64,000 nt of DNA, taken from Onthophagus taurus (taxonomy: Eukaryota > Arthropoda > Insecta > Coleoptera > Scarabaeidae). Made by a program: the position numbers and the translations under genes. Below are positions 1-11,550 of this stretch, in pieces. Under the pieces are notes generated by a model. It ran no database searches and was not told the origin of the DNA. It saw only the letters and a list, made by a program, of their open reading frames with translations. Where the stretch lies: NCBI RefSeq assembly GCF_036711975.1, contig NC_091966.1, forward strand, positions 40,121,501 to 40,185,500. The letters are read 5' to 3'. Numbering within the stretch: the first letter of the stretch is position 1; every line of letters begins with the position of its first letter.

Positions 1-800
1 CGCGTGCTGCGTAACTTTGTATTGGTATGACTTATATTGTGATGTCTCAGCCGTAAGTGGCCTCGGCTTAATAAAGCCTCATAATCTATTCTTTGTAATT
101 AACATAGCCGAATTAGCTTGCGGCCGAGGCACATGTGCTGCATAACTTTGTATTGGTGTGAATTCTATTGTGGCGCCTTGGCCGCAAGCGGGCTTGGCTT
201 AACACAGTCACATAATTTTCTGAATTCTTTGTTATTAACTTAGCCGAGATTCCTTGTGTCCGAGGCACCTGTACTGCGTAACTTTGTATTGATGTGAGTT
301 TTGTTATGGCGCCTCGACCATAAGTGGCCTCTGCTTAACAGAATGATTAGAACCATTAATAAACAACCTGGGCTGAATCACCTAAAATACACAATGTCAT
401 CAAATTAAACCAAGGCACGTGTGCTACATAACTTTGTATTGGTGTAAATTCTGTTGTACAAAGCCACATGATTTATTCTTTGTCATTAACTTAGCCGAGA
501 TCGCTTGCCGCTGAGGCACAACGTTACCGCATTAAGCCGAGGTACGTATGCTGCATAACTTTGTGTTGGTGTAAGTTATGTCATGGCGCCTTGACCAGGT
601 GGCCTCTGCTTAAAATTAGAATCATTAATAAGCGATTTGGGCAAAATCACCTGAAATACTCAATGTCACCAAAGTAAGCTGAGGTCGCTTGTGGCCGAGG
701 CATATTTGTTGCGTAATTTAGTATTGGTGTTAGTTTTATTGTAGCATCTCGGCCTGGGCTTAACAAAATGACATGATCCTTTCATAATTACATATTAGAA
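1..800. repeat. Degenerate tandem repeat, about 6 units of 127-158 bp
   Basis: A core resembling GTGCTGCGTAACTTTGTATT recurs near 4, 135, 271, 421, 548 and 706. Between cores are repeated GCCGAG and GGCGCCTCGGCC-like blocks, so the stretch is GC-richer than its surroundings. It runs off the left edge, so its true extent is unknown. Related GCCGAGGTCGCTTG motifs recur at 29.6-30.2 kb, which suggests one dispersed family rather than a unique satellite. No coding potential was seen. Confidence 0.75.
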
Positions 801-1178
801 AGAAAAGGCGTAATGAAAGTTTCTTTAGAAAGGAGTTGGTTTGGATGAGCTAATGTTGAAATTAAGTATGAAGTGAGGTTATTAAATAAATTCTCAATGA
901 TTGTCCTTGATTGACTTTTTGACCGTCTTTAAAAAAATCGATAATCTAAATTAAATTAGAACGTTTCACGTTCGAAAATAGTTTAATTTTTGCAATGATT
1001 AATGTAAAAGTTTAAAATTCCCCACCCCCAACTCCAGATGACGTTGCAAGTAAGAAGAAAGAAATCACATACGTTCTATGTTTTGTAGTTAGCTACATGT
1101 GACCTCTCCAAACGCACTCCAAACGTCAAACGTATAACATCGTCGACTGTTTAACTGTAAAGAATTAGTAAAGTTAAG

Positions 1179-1726
1179 ATGAGTTTTAAAAATATTTGTT
1201 TTGTGCCAACTTGTGACAACGATAAAAATAAAAATCCAGAACTATATTTTGTAACAGTTCCACTAAATGTAGAACGTCGAAAACGATGGTTTAAGGCAGT
1301 AGGTTTAGATAAAAATCCCAACATCACAACACGTTTTATTTGCTGTGAACAACACTTTGATGTAAGTTTAAATAATAAATTATATACTTTTAAATTAGTT
1401 ATCTTATTTAATCATTTTCATTTTAGTTTGAAAATGACGCTGAAAATTGGATGTTTTTCAAAACATTTAAGGAGCAAGGCGACTTAAGTACTAATTTACG
1501 GTTAAACCCAGCAGTCGTACCACATAAGAATCTCTCACTGGACGTTATACAGTCCCCGAAACGAACTAAAACGGTTCCGTTCGACCTTGAGTATAAGGTG
1601 GTACAAGCTATGAATTACGTTCTCTCCCGTTTTCTTCTAACGCATAAAATTCGTAGCATTGTCTCTCTCTCTCCAGGAATTTTATTGATTTTTATACGCT
1701 CCAATCGTACGCTCAAATCTGAGTGA
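1179..1726 (+). CDS. THAP-domain protein, two exons, 160 aa
   Basis: Exons 1179-1361 and 1427-1726 join in phase 0 across a 65-bp GT-AG intron and give a 160-residue protein. Residues 1-96 form a THAP zinc finger: the N-terminal C-x4-C pair (ICFVPTC), the RRKRWFKAVG helix region, the CEQHF zinc ligands, then ENDAENW and the AVPH-like VVPH end signature. THAP domains are C2CH DNA-binding modules found in host transcription factors and in P-element transposases. Nothing after residue 100 is recognisable and the C-terminus is short. This may be a small domesticated protein, a truncated transposase N-terminus, or the first exons of a longer gene cut by later sequence. The splice joins two halves of one conserved domain, so the domain call is firm. 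Whether the gene is functional is open. Confidence 0.72.
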
Positions 1727-2394
1727 TGTAGTTTGGAGTTCGCGCTCTGTAGTTACAAACTTTATTATTTTTTCTTTGGAAAAACTAAGCTTCAGAATCA
1801 AAAATTAAAAAATATAGCCTAGATTTTTAAAGATAACTTGAAAAAAGCAATAGAGTTCAGTTTCTTCTCGAAAATGAACAAAAACGGGTAAAATTGAATT
1901 TACCTGGTAGGTGCCAGCGGCATAGAAAGCAATCTCTGAAACCCTTTTTGTGATTATTTAAGAAGTGGTGCATAAATATTGGCTCATTAATGAACCTTAA
2001 AACTGTTTAAACATCATTAGTGTACTCGCTTCCAATTTTACCTTAAATGTAAGCAGAAATCTTTAATATTTCTGTTTGTAATTAATTTTCTCTCGTAATT
2101 ACAAACCACTTAGCAGGGATTAAGTGTTTAATATTGAGTGTGCCTTTTCCATTAAATTTACTGGCAAGAGGTAGCAAATATTGATTTTTTAGCAAAGGGC
2201 CAAAAGTTTTGCAAACATATCACGATACAAAAAATATAAATTTGATTTTGTTCAAAAAGGTTGTATTACATCGCACATTTATTAAATATTTTAAGTACTT
2301 TCTATAAAAGAACTTAATGTAGCGTAGTTAATGCGCAGAATATTACGATATCAAAAAAGAATATATATATAATGGTGATATTAGATCATATCAT
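1727..2394. other. Intergenic AT-rich sequence
   Basis: No open frame, repeat array or transposon end was recognised between the THAP gene and the windei promoter region. Confidence 0.5.
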
Positions 2395-2560
2395 AGATCT
2401 TTATGCGCAGTCGCAACTCGGCCATTTTGTCTATGTTAACCGGCGTAAACCGGATTGTTATCAGTCGACTCTTGTTCGTAACCGGATTACCACCACCTTT
2501 TCAATGCGAAATACGTATTTTACAAATATTTCTCTTTGTTAACAGGAAGAAGAGATCCAC
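2395..2560 (+). promoter_or_regulatory. Probable windei promoter and 5' UTR
   Basis: Immediately upstream of the windei start is a locally GC-richer stretch with a CGGCCATTTTG motif near 2418. This is the reverse of a YY1/Pho-like AAAATGGCCG site, common in housekeeping promoters. A TCAGT initiator-like sequence lies near 2461. No TATA box was seen. The start site is not determined. Confidence 0.4.
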
Positions 2561-5500
2561 ATGGAGAATGTGGTGGTAATTTCACCGCCACCCGTAACGA
2601 ACGGATCTAACACAGAATCGAATGTTTCAGACGATGATTCTGAAAGCATCATTTTAGATCTTCATGTTTCTGACGATTCAAGTAAGATTAATAAATACAA
2701 TCAAAATTTGAATTTTATTTAATCCATTTTTTTTTAATTAATAGAAGACACGCTTCAAGAAGTTTCGGAAGAAGACATCCTCAATAAATACATCGCGGAT
2801 GATGACGAAGAAATGATCGGAAACAAATTAATCGATCGTGCATCAACGGATGAAGTTGAAGAAAAGGAATCTCGTGATGTTAAAAATGGAACCGACCTAA
2901 ATAACATCAATAATCAAGAAAAGATAAAAACTAAAAAGACTGGTGCTGGTGATGATGATCATCACAACACTAAATCCACTAAATCTATAAAATTAGGATT
3001 AGAAAATGAAAAAACTATTGATGATAATACCATTAACTGCCAATTAAATGAAAATGAAGAGGATAAGACTGAAAATAATATTGATGATGATAAGTCAAAA
3101 AATGATGCAGAAACTACAACTAATAATAGTAGTGAAAATAAAAAAGTAGATGATGAAAATCAAGAAGATGGAGATTTGCTTCAAGTAATGGAAACGTCGT
3201 TTGTTGATGAACAAGAAAAGGATGATGCAAGCAGCTCGAGTGAAAAAGAAGAAAATGGAAAAGATGATGATAATATTAGGAAAGATGATGAAGAAATAAC
3301 CGATGAAACTAATTCAAATAATGAAGAGATTAATTCAAATAATGAAGAAACGAATTCAAACAATGAAGAAATGAATACAAATAATGAAGAAATGAATTCA
3401 AATAATGAAGAAATTAATTCAAATAATGAAGAAATGAATTCAAATAATGAAGAAATGAATTCAAATAATGAAGAAATGAATTCAAATAATGAAGAAATGA
3501 ATTCAAATAGCGAAGAAATGAATTCAAATAGCGAAGAGATTAGTTCAAATAATGAAGAAATTAGTTCAAATATTGATGATATTAATTCAAATAATGAAGA
3601 AAGTAATACAAGTAATAAAGAAATGATTAGAAATAAAAAAAATCTTAGAAATAAAAAAGAAAGAACTAGAAATAATAAAGAAAATATTAGAACTAATAAA
3701 GAAAAAAATAAAAAAGTAGAAAAACCTGAAGATGTTTCAAAAAATACCGAAACAATCGATGAAAATTCAAATCAAGAATCAAAAGACGTCGATAATGAAC
3801 TAGAAAAAACCAGCGAAATTAATCAAATTAACGGCGATTTAGATCAAAATCAAGAAAATATTGAAAATCAAATCGATAAAGATATAGATGGTGATCAAAA
3901 TGATGAGTGTGCGATGGATATTGAAGAGAATAACGTTGGTGGTGTTATCATTTTGGATGGTAGTGATGAAATGCGCGCTAAATTAATGAAAGGTTATGAA
4001 GGTGATTCGAAAAATGTTGAAAGTGATTCTGATAAAGCAATTAAAAGTGATGATTCTAAAGATAACCTAGGCGAATCTGATAATGTTAATGCGACAAATA
4101 AAACGTTTGAGTTCGCCGCCACTGATGATGATAAAAATGATATCAAAAGTGTTTTGTTTAATGAAAATGTTAAAAGTGGTAAGTTCAAATTTATTGGAAA
4201 TAATTTTAAGTGAATGTTATATGTCGCTAAATTATACATTTACAAAGATTAATTGAAATGCAAAGGGATTTTAATAACTGGTTTCTTAAATATAATGTAT
4301 TGTGGCAAAATGTTACTTCTTAACATGATGCTCTCTGCAGTGCAATATCAAAAGACTTATTGAATTAGACTGTTTTAAAGTAAGAGTAATCTGTAGTACA
4401 TAGCTGCAAGGAGAATACCAGTATGCAGATTTTGATTCTTAAGCATCATGAATTCTTTTGGTTGTTACAAGGAAAATTTGCTTCTCTATTGTGCTACACC
4501 AAAATACACAGTCAATACTAAAAATGTAGTGATGATGTCTAAATAGAGGAGTCTTCAATTTTACGCGTTGTCAACCACTTTGATGATTATTTGTAGCATA
4601 CAACGCATCAAAGACGTTTTTGAGCCTCCATATTTTATAGAATACGTTCCCTTTGTTTAGCAGTTTTATCTTGCTTTAATAATAAGCTTTAATAATGACT
4701 AGGATTGTTACTTCTACTTAGGCAGTTTCTGTACTATAGAAGCTATGTTAATCAGTACCTTAAGTAGTTCCCTATTTCTTATAATGTTATACATTGACTT
4801 GTTTCTTATTTGGTCTTTTTGAGTACTTTTTGAGTTCACATTCAAGCAGGATATGCTTTGGTGTTCCAACTTGTCCACATTTATATTTGTCCATGAGATA
4901 GTTATGGCATTCATCTCCATTTTTTCGCTTACATAACAAAGAAAATAAGTATACCAATCTTCCAGTATTCGAGATCAGCTACCGTTTCGGTCACAAGTTC
5001 AGTTTGATTTCGGTAATGTCACAGACGTCTCTTAAAAAACATGTAGCGCTTTCTATTTTCTCTTTTTGTTTTTAATCAGTACCTATCTGCTCAGTTCCGC
5101 CCCTCCAGATCGATGGAAGTGTTAAACAGCACAGAGCGTATCCGTACTTATTATTCTGTACTTAGCCTTATATCTAGTTAATAAGTTATTATACCATGAC
5201 CGCTTTCATATATCTTTGTATCGACATAAGTTTTATTTTGTGATTCTTTTGTGCAATCGTTTCCAGATTTCGCATAGACTAAGCTGTACACACTCGTTGC
5301 ACTAGATTTGTGTTACCTATTCGTCATTACATCCCTAGGTAATTAAATTCCGATACTTTTGATGATCTTGTTAATTATTATTTTGCATCTATGGCGTTCT
5401 CTTCCTATCGTCATGATCTTAGTCTTGCTACTCGAGATTTGCAGAAGAGCATCATTTGCATAGCACTCTAGCATGTTAATTTTTTGTTTACTCATAGTGT

Positions 5501-8500
5501 AAACGTTATTATATCCGTGGGTAGATTAAACAACGAATAGTCTCTTATTATTCTCCTCCACTCTTTCCATTCTTTCTATCCAATTTTCTCCACAAACCTA
5601 AACACTTGTGGATAACCCTTTGTCAGTTTTTTACAGGTGTCTTTCGTTTTATTACGTCTAAGGTAGCGTACTGGCAGTAATTTCTCAGTATGTTAAGATT
5701 CCTTCTTTATGTCTAAAGGTTGACAAATACCCCCGAGTTGTCTGTAAAGACTTGTGGGACAAGAAGCATTTCGTAATAGACTGCCCAGATTGCTATAAGC
5801 AAATTGCCCAGGATATAGCTCACCACTCGTCTGTGCCACAGCAACAGTTTTATCCATATTTGTCCCATTCTGCAGCATTACAACTTCAGGAACTTTTTTA
5901 TAGATAATTTGAAACTTGCCTTACTCCAGACAAGCATTATATACATTCGTTGATTCCTTTACTCATTTCAGCACTTTATTGGAAACTTTGTCTGGAATCC
6001 TTAACCCTTTTAGTTGTGGCATCCTCTACACTTTCATGAGGAAGCAAAGAGTTGATTATTATCGGCTGTTTTTGCCAACCTGTGGTTTAGATATCCTTTC
6101 TCAATGTAGAGGAGGCGTAAGGCTTATAAAGCTTTTAAGATCAACATCTAGATGGTTTGTTATGTTATTTTTCCTCTATATGTTTCCTTGTCTGTAGTTG
6201 AACTTTCTGATACTTTTTAATTAGCCGTTGGGTCTTTGCCCTTTTATATTACAATTGATAGTTTCTACTACACGACTTAGAATAAGTATCAACCTCAGTG
6301 TCGACACCCATGACTAGCAGAATTGAAAATTTGAACTTAATTTATAGATAAAATCGCTTGGTTGTACTTTATCTTTAGTACATTCTTGTTAACTTGTTCA
6401 AATGCGATGTTTTTCTTTCGTAAAGTAGTCCTATGTTTGGTTGAAGTGCAACATCCAGAATTCTTCGTGTCTGAGATAACCTGTAGTTCAAAAATGGACT
6501 TTAGTTGTAAAATATTTTATAGTAATCATTCAATATCTGACAAAAATCGTTATAGATATAGACTAGACATCAGATATGGAATGTTAACAATATGATTTAA
6601 AACTTAAATCATTAAATTATTAAAAAAAACATTATTTAGCAAACTTAAAATAACATTAACAACATCAAAATTAACATTTCTTTTTAAAAAATGACATTTT
6701 AAACTTAACCTGTCATTTTTTAACCATAAAAATTATTTGAAACGTCACAATTGACATTTGAAATTTGATTTCGATTTCAACATTTTTTATATTGAAATGT
6801 AACTTATTTAATTCAGAAAGATATTTTTACGTGTATTTATCATAAAATGCAACGTTTTTAACGAAAAAGTAACATTTTTAATATGAGAAGTGACGAATTC
6901 ATCTTGACGTTTCTTACCTTTGATTGGATATGACATTAACCATCAAAATTGACGTTGCTATAATAGATAAAAGTCGCATAAAATAAACATTACATATTTT
7001 TTTTTTAGTTTAATTTAATTTATTTTGATTAATACATTAATATTAAATTGTGAATGTTAGTAACTATTTTGATTTCGTCCTACCAACTTAAAAACGGTTA
7101 CCATGGTTACCAAAAATACACATAGTAAACTGTCAATGTCATATTTTATGTTGACAATGAATTTGATTAATTCTACAACGATTTTCGATGATTTGACAAA
7201 CTTTAGTAAATTTTTTAATTTATGTATGAAAATATTATATTGATTGTTGATATTTTTTTTGTAGATAATACCGAATTGAAGAAAATAACCAAGCGCCAAC
7301 TACCCGATGATTTTGAAACGGAACAAGATGAAGCGAAGAAAATGAAATTAGATCAAAACGCAATTAAAAAGAAATCAGAAACTGTCAAATTGAAGGCGCT
7401 AAACTCGTTTAAAGCATACATGAAAGACGAAGCTTTGAAGAACATGACGAGGGCCCAATTGGAAGAGTTTTGTTTGCAAAAGACGTGCGAATGTCTCGTT
7501 GATAAAAGTGAGTTGGCAGATTTACGTCAAAAAATACGTACGCTCGAACAAACCATCGAGCAATATCGAAGAGAATCGGTTACGATTGCGAATCAAACTA
7601 GAGATTTAAAGATTGTTCACGAAAAAGTTACGGCCGCTTTGAAAGTTGCGAAGGAACAAAAAAGTAAACCGTTGGTGCCAGTTAAAATTACAAGATCGGT
7701 CGGTTTACAAGCTGTGCTCGATCAGCATAATCGACAGACCCGTATAAATGGGGTTATACAAAATGGAAAAAACATTAATTGTAATAATAATAATATAAAT
7801 AATGTGAATAATGTACAAAATGTGAATAAGAATAATAATAATGTTACAAGTACTGTTACTAATAATAATTTAAATAATATAAGATCTCCCGGAAAAACTC
7901 AACAAAGTGTTATTCAAAGCACCAGGGTAAAACAAGATCAATTTTGACTTAATTTAATCTTAATTTTTATTATTTTTTAGCTAACAAACTTACAACATAG
8001 ATCCCCATCGCAACCGACTGGCAATGTTAAACAAACAATTCTTAATAAACAACTTGCACAAAAAGAGAATCGTCAAACTACTCTCATTCAAGCACAAGTT
8101 AACGGAAAAAAACCAGCAGATACCGCAAAAGCTGTAATCGATTTAACAGACGAAGATGAAAAGATCTCTAATAGTCCCAATAAAACAGTTAGAACTAACG
8201 GACAAGCTACAAAAAATGCTTCGTTGGTGACAACACAAACCGGAACTAAAGTTATGGTGATTCCTTCAACCGTCCTAACAAGGCCAGTCATGTTAAAAGT
8301 TAATCCAAACGTAATATGTAAGTAATTAATTATTTAATTGTATTTGATTTAATAATTTTTTAAATTTTAGCTAAAACGACTAATATAACAATCCCCACAA
8401 GTCAAGTATCTGTAGTAACGCAATCCCCAACAACGCAGATAGCAACAACACAATCGGTTGTAACAAAATTAACCCCAATTCGTCCAGCAACGACCCCTCA

Positions 8501-8918
8501 ACCAACAAATCCCCAAACTACGAGATCACCCGTACAAAGAGTTCGACAAAGTTCATCCCCACTTCCACCACCACCACCGGATCAACACCATCCTGGAAGA
8601 ATGGTACCACCTAAACCTCATTTAAATTTAACTAAATCACCCTGCGGAACGGGTATAGTTTTACAATGGAAAATGCCGTATCAATTAAGTATGTTCGATG
8701 CAATAGTTAGTTATCAATTGTATGCGTATCAAGTGCCGAAAGCTAACCAAAAAACGGACGGTTGGGGTAAAATCGGTGACGTTAAAGCTTTGGAACTTCC
8801 CATGGCGGTTACGTTAACGCAATTCGCCGTTGGTTATCGGTATTATTTCGCGGTAAGGGCCGTTGATTCACATCAAAGGGTAGGATTATTTAGTGAACCT
8901 CAAACTATTACATTGTAA
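2561..8918 (+). CDS. wde: ATF7IP/windei homologue, SETDB1 cofactor (1033 aa)
   Basis: Coding exons are 2561-2681, 2745-4178, 7265-7926, 7981-8317 and 8371-8918. All junctions are GT-AG and in phase, giving 1033 aa. In flies and mammals this family binds and stabilises the H3K9 methyltransferase SETDB1/Eggless in the nucleus. Residues about 1-518 are acidic, Asn/Glu-rich and low-complexity, including a 7-residue repeat at about 229-326. Residues about 579-654 contain the conserved coiled-coil segment (LEEFCLQKTCECLVDKSELA, then a heptad helix) known to contact SETDB1. A SUMO-interaction motif, VIDLTDEDE, lies near 792. A C-terminal fibronectin type III domain (about 935-1033; VLQWKMPYQ, YQLYAYQ, MAVTLTQFAVGYRYYFAVRAVD) ends the protein, as in ATF7IP. 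Reading through the second donor would add a false stop at 4211. The 3.1 kb intron 4179-7264 holds retrotransposon debris. Confidence 0.9.
3307..3615 (+). repeat. 21-bp coding minisatellite in windei exon 2
   Basis: About 14 tandem copies of a 21-bp unit encode NSNNEEM/I/T variants. They drift at the right edge into NTSNKEM and RNKKNL-type units. The repeat stays in frame throughout. Central copies are nearly identical, the sign of recent slippage or unequal exchange, and repeat number is probably variable between alleles. Confidence 0.88.
4700..5480 (-). pseudogene. Degenerate non-LTR retrotransposon in windei intron
   Basis: On the minus strand near 5350-5480 a frame reads YANDALL, then a deletion, then SSSKTKIMTIGRERHR. 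This is a damaged YADD reverse-transcriptase palm followed by the downstream KTK motif. Near 4810-4895 another frame reads KCGQVGTPKHILLECELKK, which matches the Cys/His motif (CG, GTP, H, LLEC) near the C-terminus of I/R1/Jockey-type LINE proteins. The order RT then Cys/His fits one minus-strand element with internal deletions and frameshifts. It lies antisense inside the 3.1 kb windei intron. Confidence 0.6.
5500..7264. other. Rest of windei intron 2
   Basis: A minus-strand open frame (5693-5878) and plus-strand frames at 5916-6197 and 6362-6595 lack any family signature I recognise. They may be decayed transposon. From 6600 the sequence is very AT-rich with scattered TGACA/TGTCA words. The intron ends at the acceptor at 7263-7264. 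Confidence 0.4.
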
Positions 8919-9419
8919 ATATATTGTAAATCAATTTCTGAATGGTAATGTGTACATTTCTTTCGCTAGATTTAAAATTTAAGGATGAATTATTGTGTAT
9001 AAAGAAGCTGTATTTGTTCGATTTATTTTATTAACTTTTTTTTTAGTAATTTTGATTGGATTAAGTAAATTAAATGAGAAAGACAGTGTTTTGTATTTGA
9101 GATAAATTGTAATATACGAGAAAATGTAAAAAAAAATACGGTAAGCGTCGATATCATCTAACTTCAAAAGAAGGTTAATTAATAAACATTTAAAATGCCG
9201 AAATATAAGGACTTACGTTTATTGTTTGTGATAAATTATTCTTTTTTAATAGAGTTTTCTTAATAAATATATATCATAAATTTTATTTTTTTCAAAAATT
9301 TTCATGTCAAAAAAATTAGTTTAACCACTCAATAAAAGATGGCACTAACAACATCCTTAACCTAACATAACCTCTACATAACTTTAAACTTTTCATCAAA
9401 TTTCTCTTAATAAAACTTA
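8919..9419 (+). terminator. windei 3' UTR with poly(A) signal, then TEFM upstream region
   Basis: A canonical AATAAA lies at 9181-9186, 263 bp after the windei stop. It is the likely polyadenylation signal. The following 230 bp up to the TEFM start codon is AT-rich and must hold the TEFM promoter. No specific element was identified. Confidence 0.5.
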
Positions 9420-10617
9420 ATGATACGTTTAAAACGCTTTAGAATTCCCTTAAATACACCCAAATTATTCGTAAGTAACAATTTATTATCATATTAATTT
9501 AAATTTTAATCATTTAATGTTTTAGGTGAAACATGAATCCACATCGATTTCGAATGAAATTCCTTTTAAGCTCACAAAAGAACAAGAAAATAAGATTTTG
9601 GATGTGTTAAACACATCGAATTCGACTCAATTATCGCGGTATAATGTATAAATTGATTTCTATTAAAAATTTATTTTAAATTTTTAGGTTAAAATTATCC
9701 CATAGTCAAATAAAAAGTTTACAAACATGGAAATATAATCGAGGTAATTTTAATGATCTTGTAAATACGCTAAAAGATGGAGTGGAAGTTTCTAACACTG
9801 AAAAGTTGTGCCAAAAAATTTTAGCTGAAAATGTGATAAATCAAAGCGGGAGGAATAATTTTAATAAGAAACAACTCGTTTGGCCACCTTGGTCATCTTC
9901 TAATGTAAACTTTCATAGGATTTGATTGATTTATTTTTATTAATTTTCTTTTTGAAGGATTTTGAGTCAGTTTTAGGAATACATTTGGACTCAGCTGGGA
10001 TGAGTTGGACAAAAATGAATAAATTTAATAATACAATCAATGATTGGGATTTTTATAGCTTTATTAACTTACCAACGAAAATACTACCATTGGACAACTT
10101 TAATTTAGCCTCAACCATTTTAAAAATGCTTCCAATTGCGGATATTTACGTTTTCGAATTAAACACATCAAAAAGTGGAAAATCCTCACCAACTCAACTA
10201 CAAATTTTCGAATTAAATTCGATGCTTTACGCCTTAATTAATAGTAGAAATGGAGATAGTGACGGCGATATCCCTTTAAATAGGATTTATCATATTAGGA
10301 ATAATTTATCGTCGAGGTAAAATGTTATGAAGGAAATGATTGATTTATTTATTTTTAATTTTAGGTTATTTAAAACGTTTGTTGGTGGGGAAAAAGTTTC
10401 TACGATAGGAATAGTTTCAAAACTGATTGAAAATGATACTAAACTTGCTTGTGAAAATATTTTGGTGGATAATTTACTCATTGAGCAATATGAAACGGTT
10501 CCGAAAGACTCAAAAGAGTTATTAGGGAGGTCTTTATTGCTTACGATTACTTTTATGGAGTTAATTGTTAAGAAAAATCCAGAAAGTTATAAAGCTATAC
10601 AACCGGGACAAAAATAA
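9420..10617 (+). CDS. TEFM: TEFM-like mitochondrial transcription elongation factor (330 aa)
   Basis: Exons 9420-9470, 9526-9638, 9688-9904, 9958-10316 and 10365-10617 join in phase with GT-AG introns of about 48-55 bp and give 330 aa (human TEFM is 360). TEFM binds mitochondrial RNA polymerase in the matrix and raises its processivity. The first 17 residues (MIRLKRFRIPLNTPKLF) are basic and free of acidic residues, as expected for a mitochondrial presequence. Residues about 35-90 form a helix-hairpin-helix module: KILDVLNTS, LSHSQIKSLQTW, NRGNFNDLVNTL. Residues about 130-325 are a catalytically degenerate RNase H-like fold starting VLGIHLDSAGMSWTKM. A poly(A) signal AATAAA is at 10638-10643. 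The assignment rests on remembered family features. Another HhH/RNase H-like protein is possible but less likely. Confidence 0.75.
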
Positions 10618-10639
10618 CTAAATTGTAAATTATTTTTAA

Positions 10640-11550
10640 TAAATTAAATTTTGAAAAGAAACGTCATAATTTTAACCTACAAAATTAAGAAACATAACCT
10701 AAAAAGTTTTTTGTACCTTGCCTTATTGACTGATTTAGCGTTAATTAATCATTTTTAAATAATATTAGTTAATAAATTAATAGAATGTTTACTTCTTCTT
10801 TTGATAAACATAGTAAATTGGGTTATTAGTCAAAATTAAGCTTCATAATTCTAACCTACAAAATTAAAAAACATAACCTAAAAAAGTTGTTTATACTTTG
10901 AATTATTTCTAATTATTATTTTTGTATAATATTAGTTAATAAAATGTTTACTTCTTCTTTTGATAAACATAGTAACTTGGGCTATTAGTCAAAATTAATT
11001 AAATTAAGCTTCATAATTCTAACCTACAAAATTAAGAAACATAACCTAAAAAAATTGTTTATATCTTGGATTATTTCTAATTATTATTTTTGTATAATAT
11101 TAGCTAATAAATTAATAAAACGTTTACTTCTTCTTTTGATATACATAGTAACTTGGGTTATTAGTCAAAATTAATGAATTAATTATATTAAATAAGATTC
11201 ATAATTCTAACCTACAAAATTAAGAAACATAACCTATAAAAGTTGTTTATACATTGCATTATTCTCTGATTATATTTTGATTAATCATTTTTATATAACA
11301 TTAGTAAATAAATTAATAAAATGTTTACTTCTTCTTTTGATAAACATAGTAAGTTGGGTTATTAGTAAAAATTAATTAAATAATTACATCAAATTAAGCT
11401 TCATAATTCTAACCTACAAAATTAAGAAACATAACCTAAAAAAGTTGTTTATACCTCGCATTATTCACTGATTTAATCATTTTTATATAATATTAGTTAA
11501 TAAAATGTTTTCTTTTGATAAACATAGTAAGTTGGGTTATTTATTTTAAT
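10640..11550 (+). repeat. Five-copy tandem repeat of about 160-210 bp carrying a candidate first exon
   Basis: The block ATAATTCTAACCTACAAAA, then AAACATAACCTA, then ATGTTTACTTCTTCTTTTGA, then ACATAGTAA recurs five times. The candidate start codons fall at 10785, 10944, 11122 (mutated to ACG), 11321 and 11505. Each copy carries the same short ORF running into a GTAA splice donor. The last copy is shortened by 6 bp within the ORF and splices in phase to the downstream exon. The array fills the gap between TEFM and the next gene. Confidence 0.85.

Noticed and set aside
3181..3363. Minus-strand 60-codon ORF
   Set aside because: Antisense shadow of the GAA/AAT-rich windei coding repeat; composition is explained by the plus strand.
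4179..4213. Stop codon at 4211-4213 taken as the windei C-terminus
   Set aside because: A GTAAGT donor at 4179 joins in perfect phase to the 7265 exon, which carries the conserved coiled coil; the stop lies in the intron.
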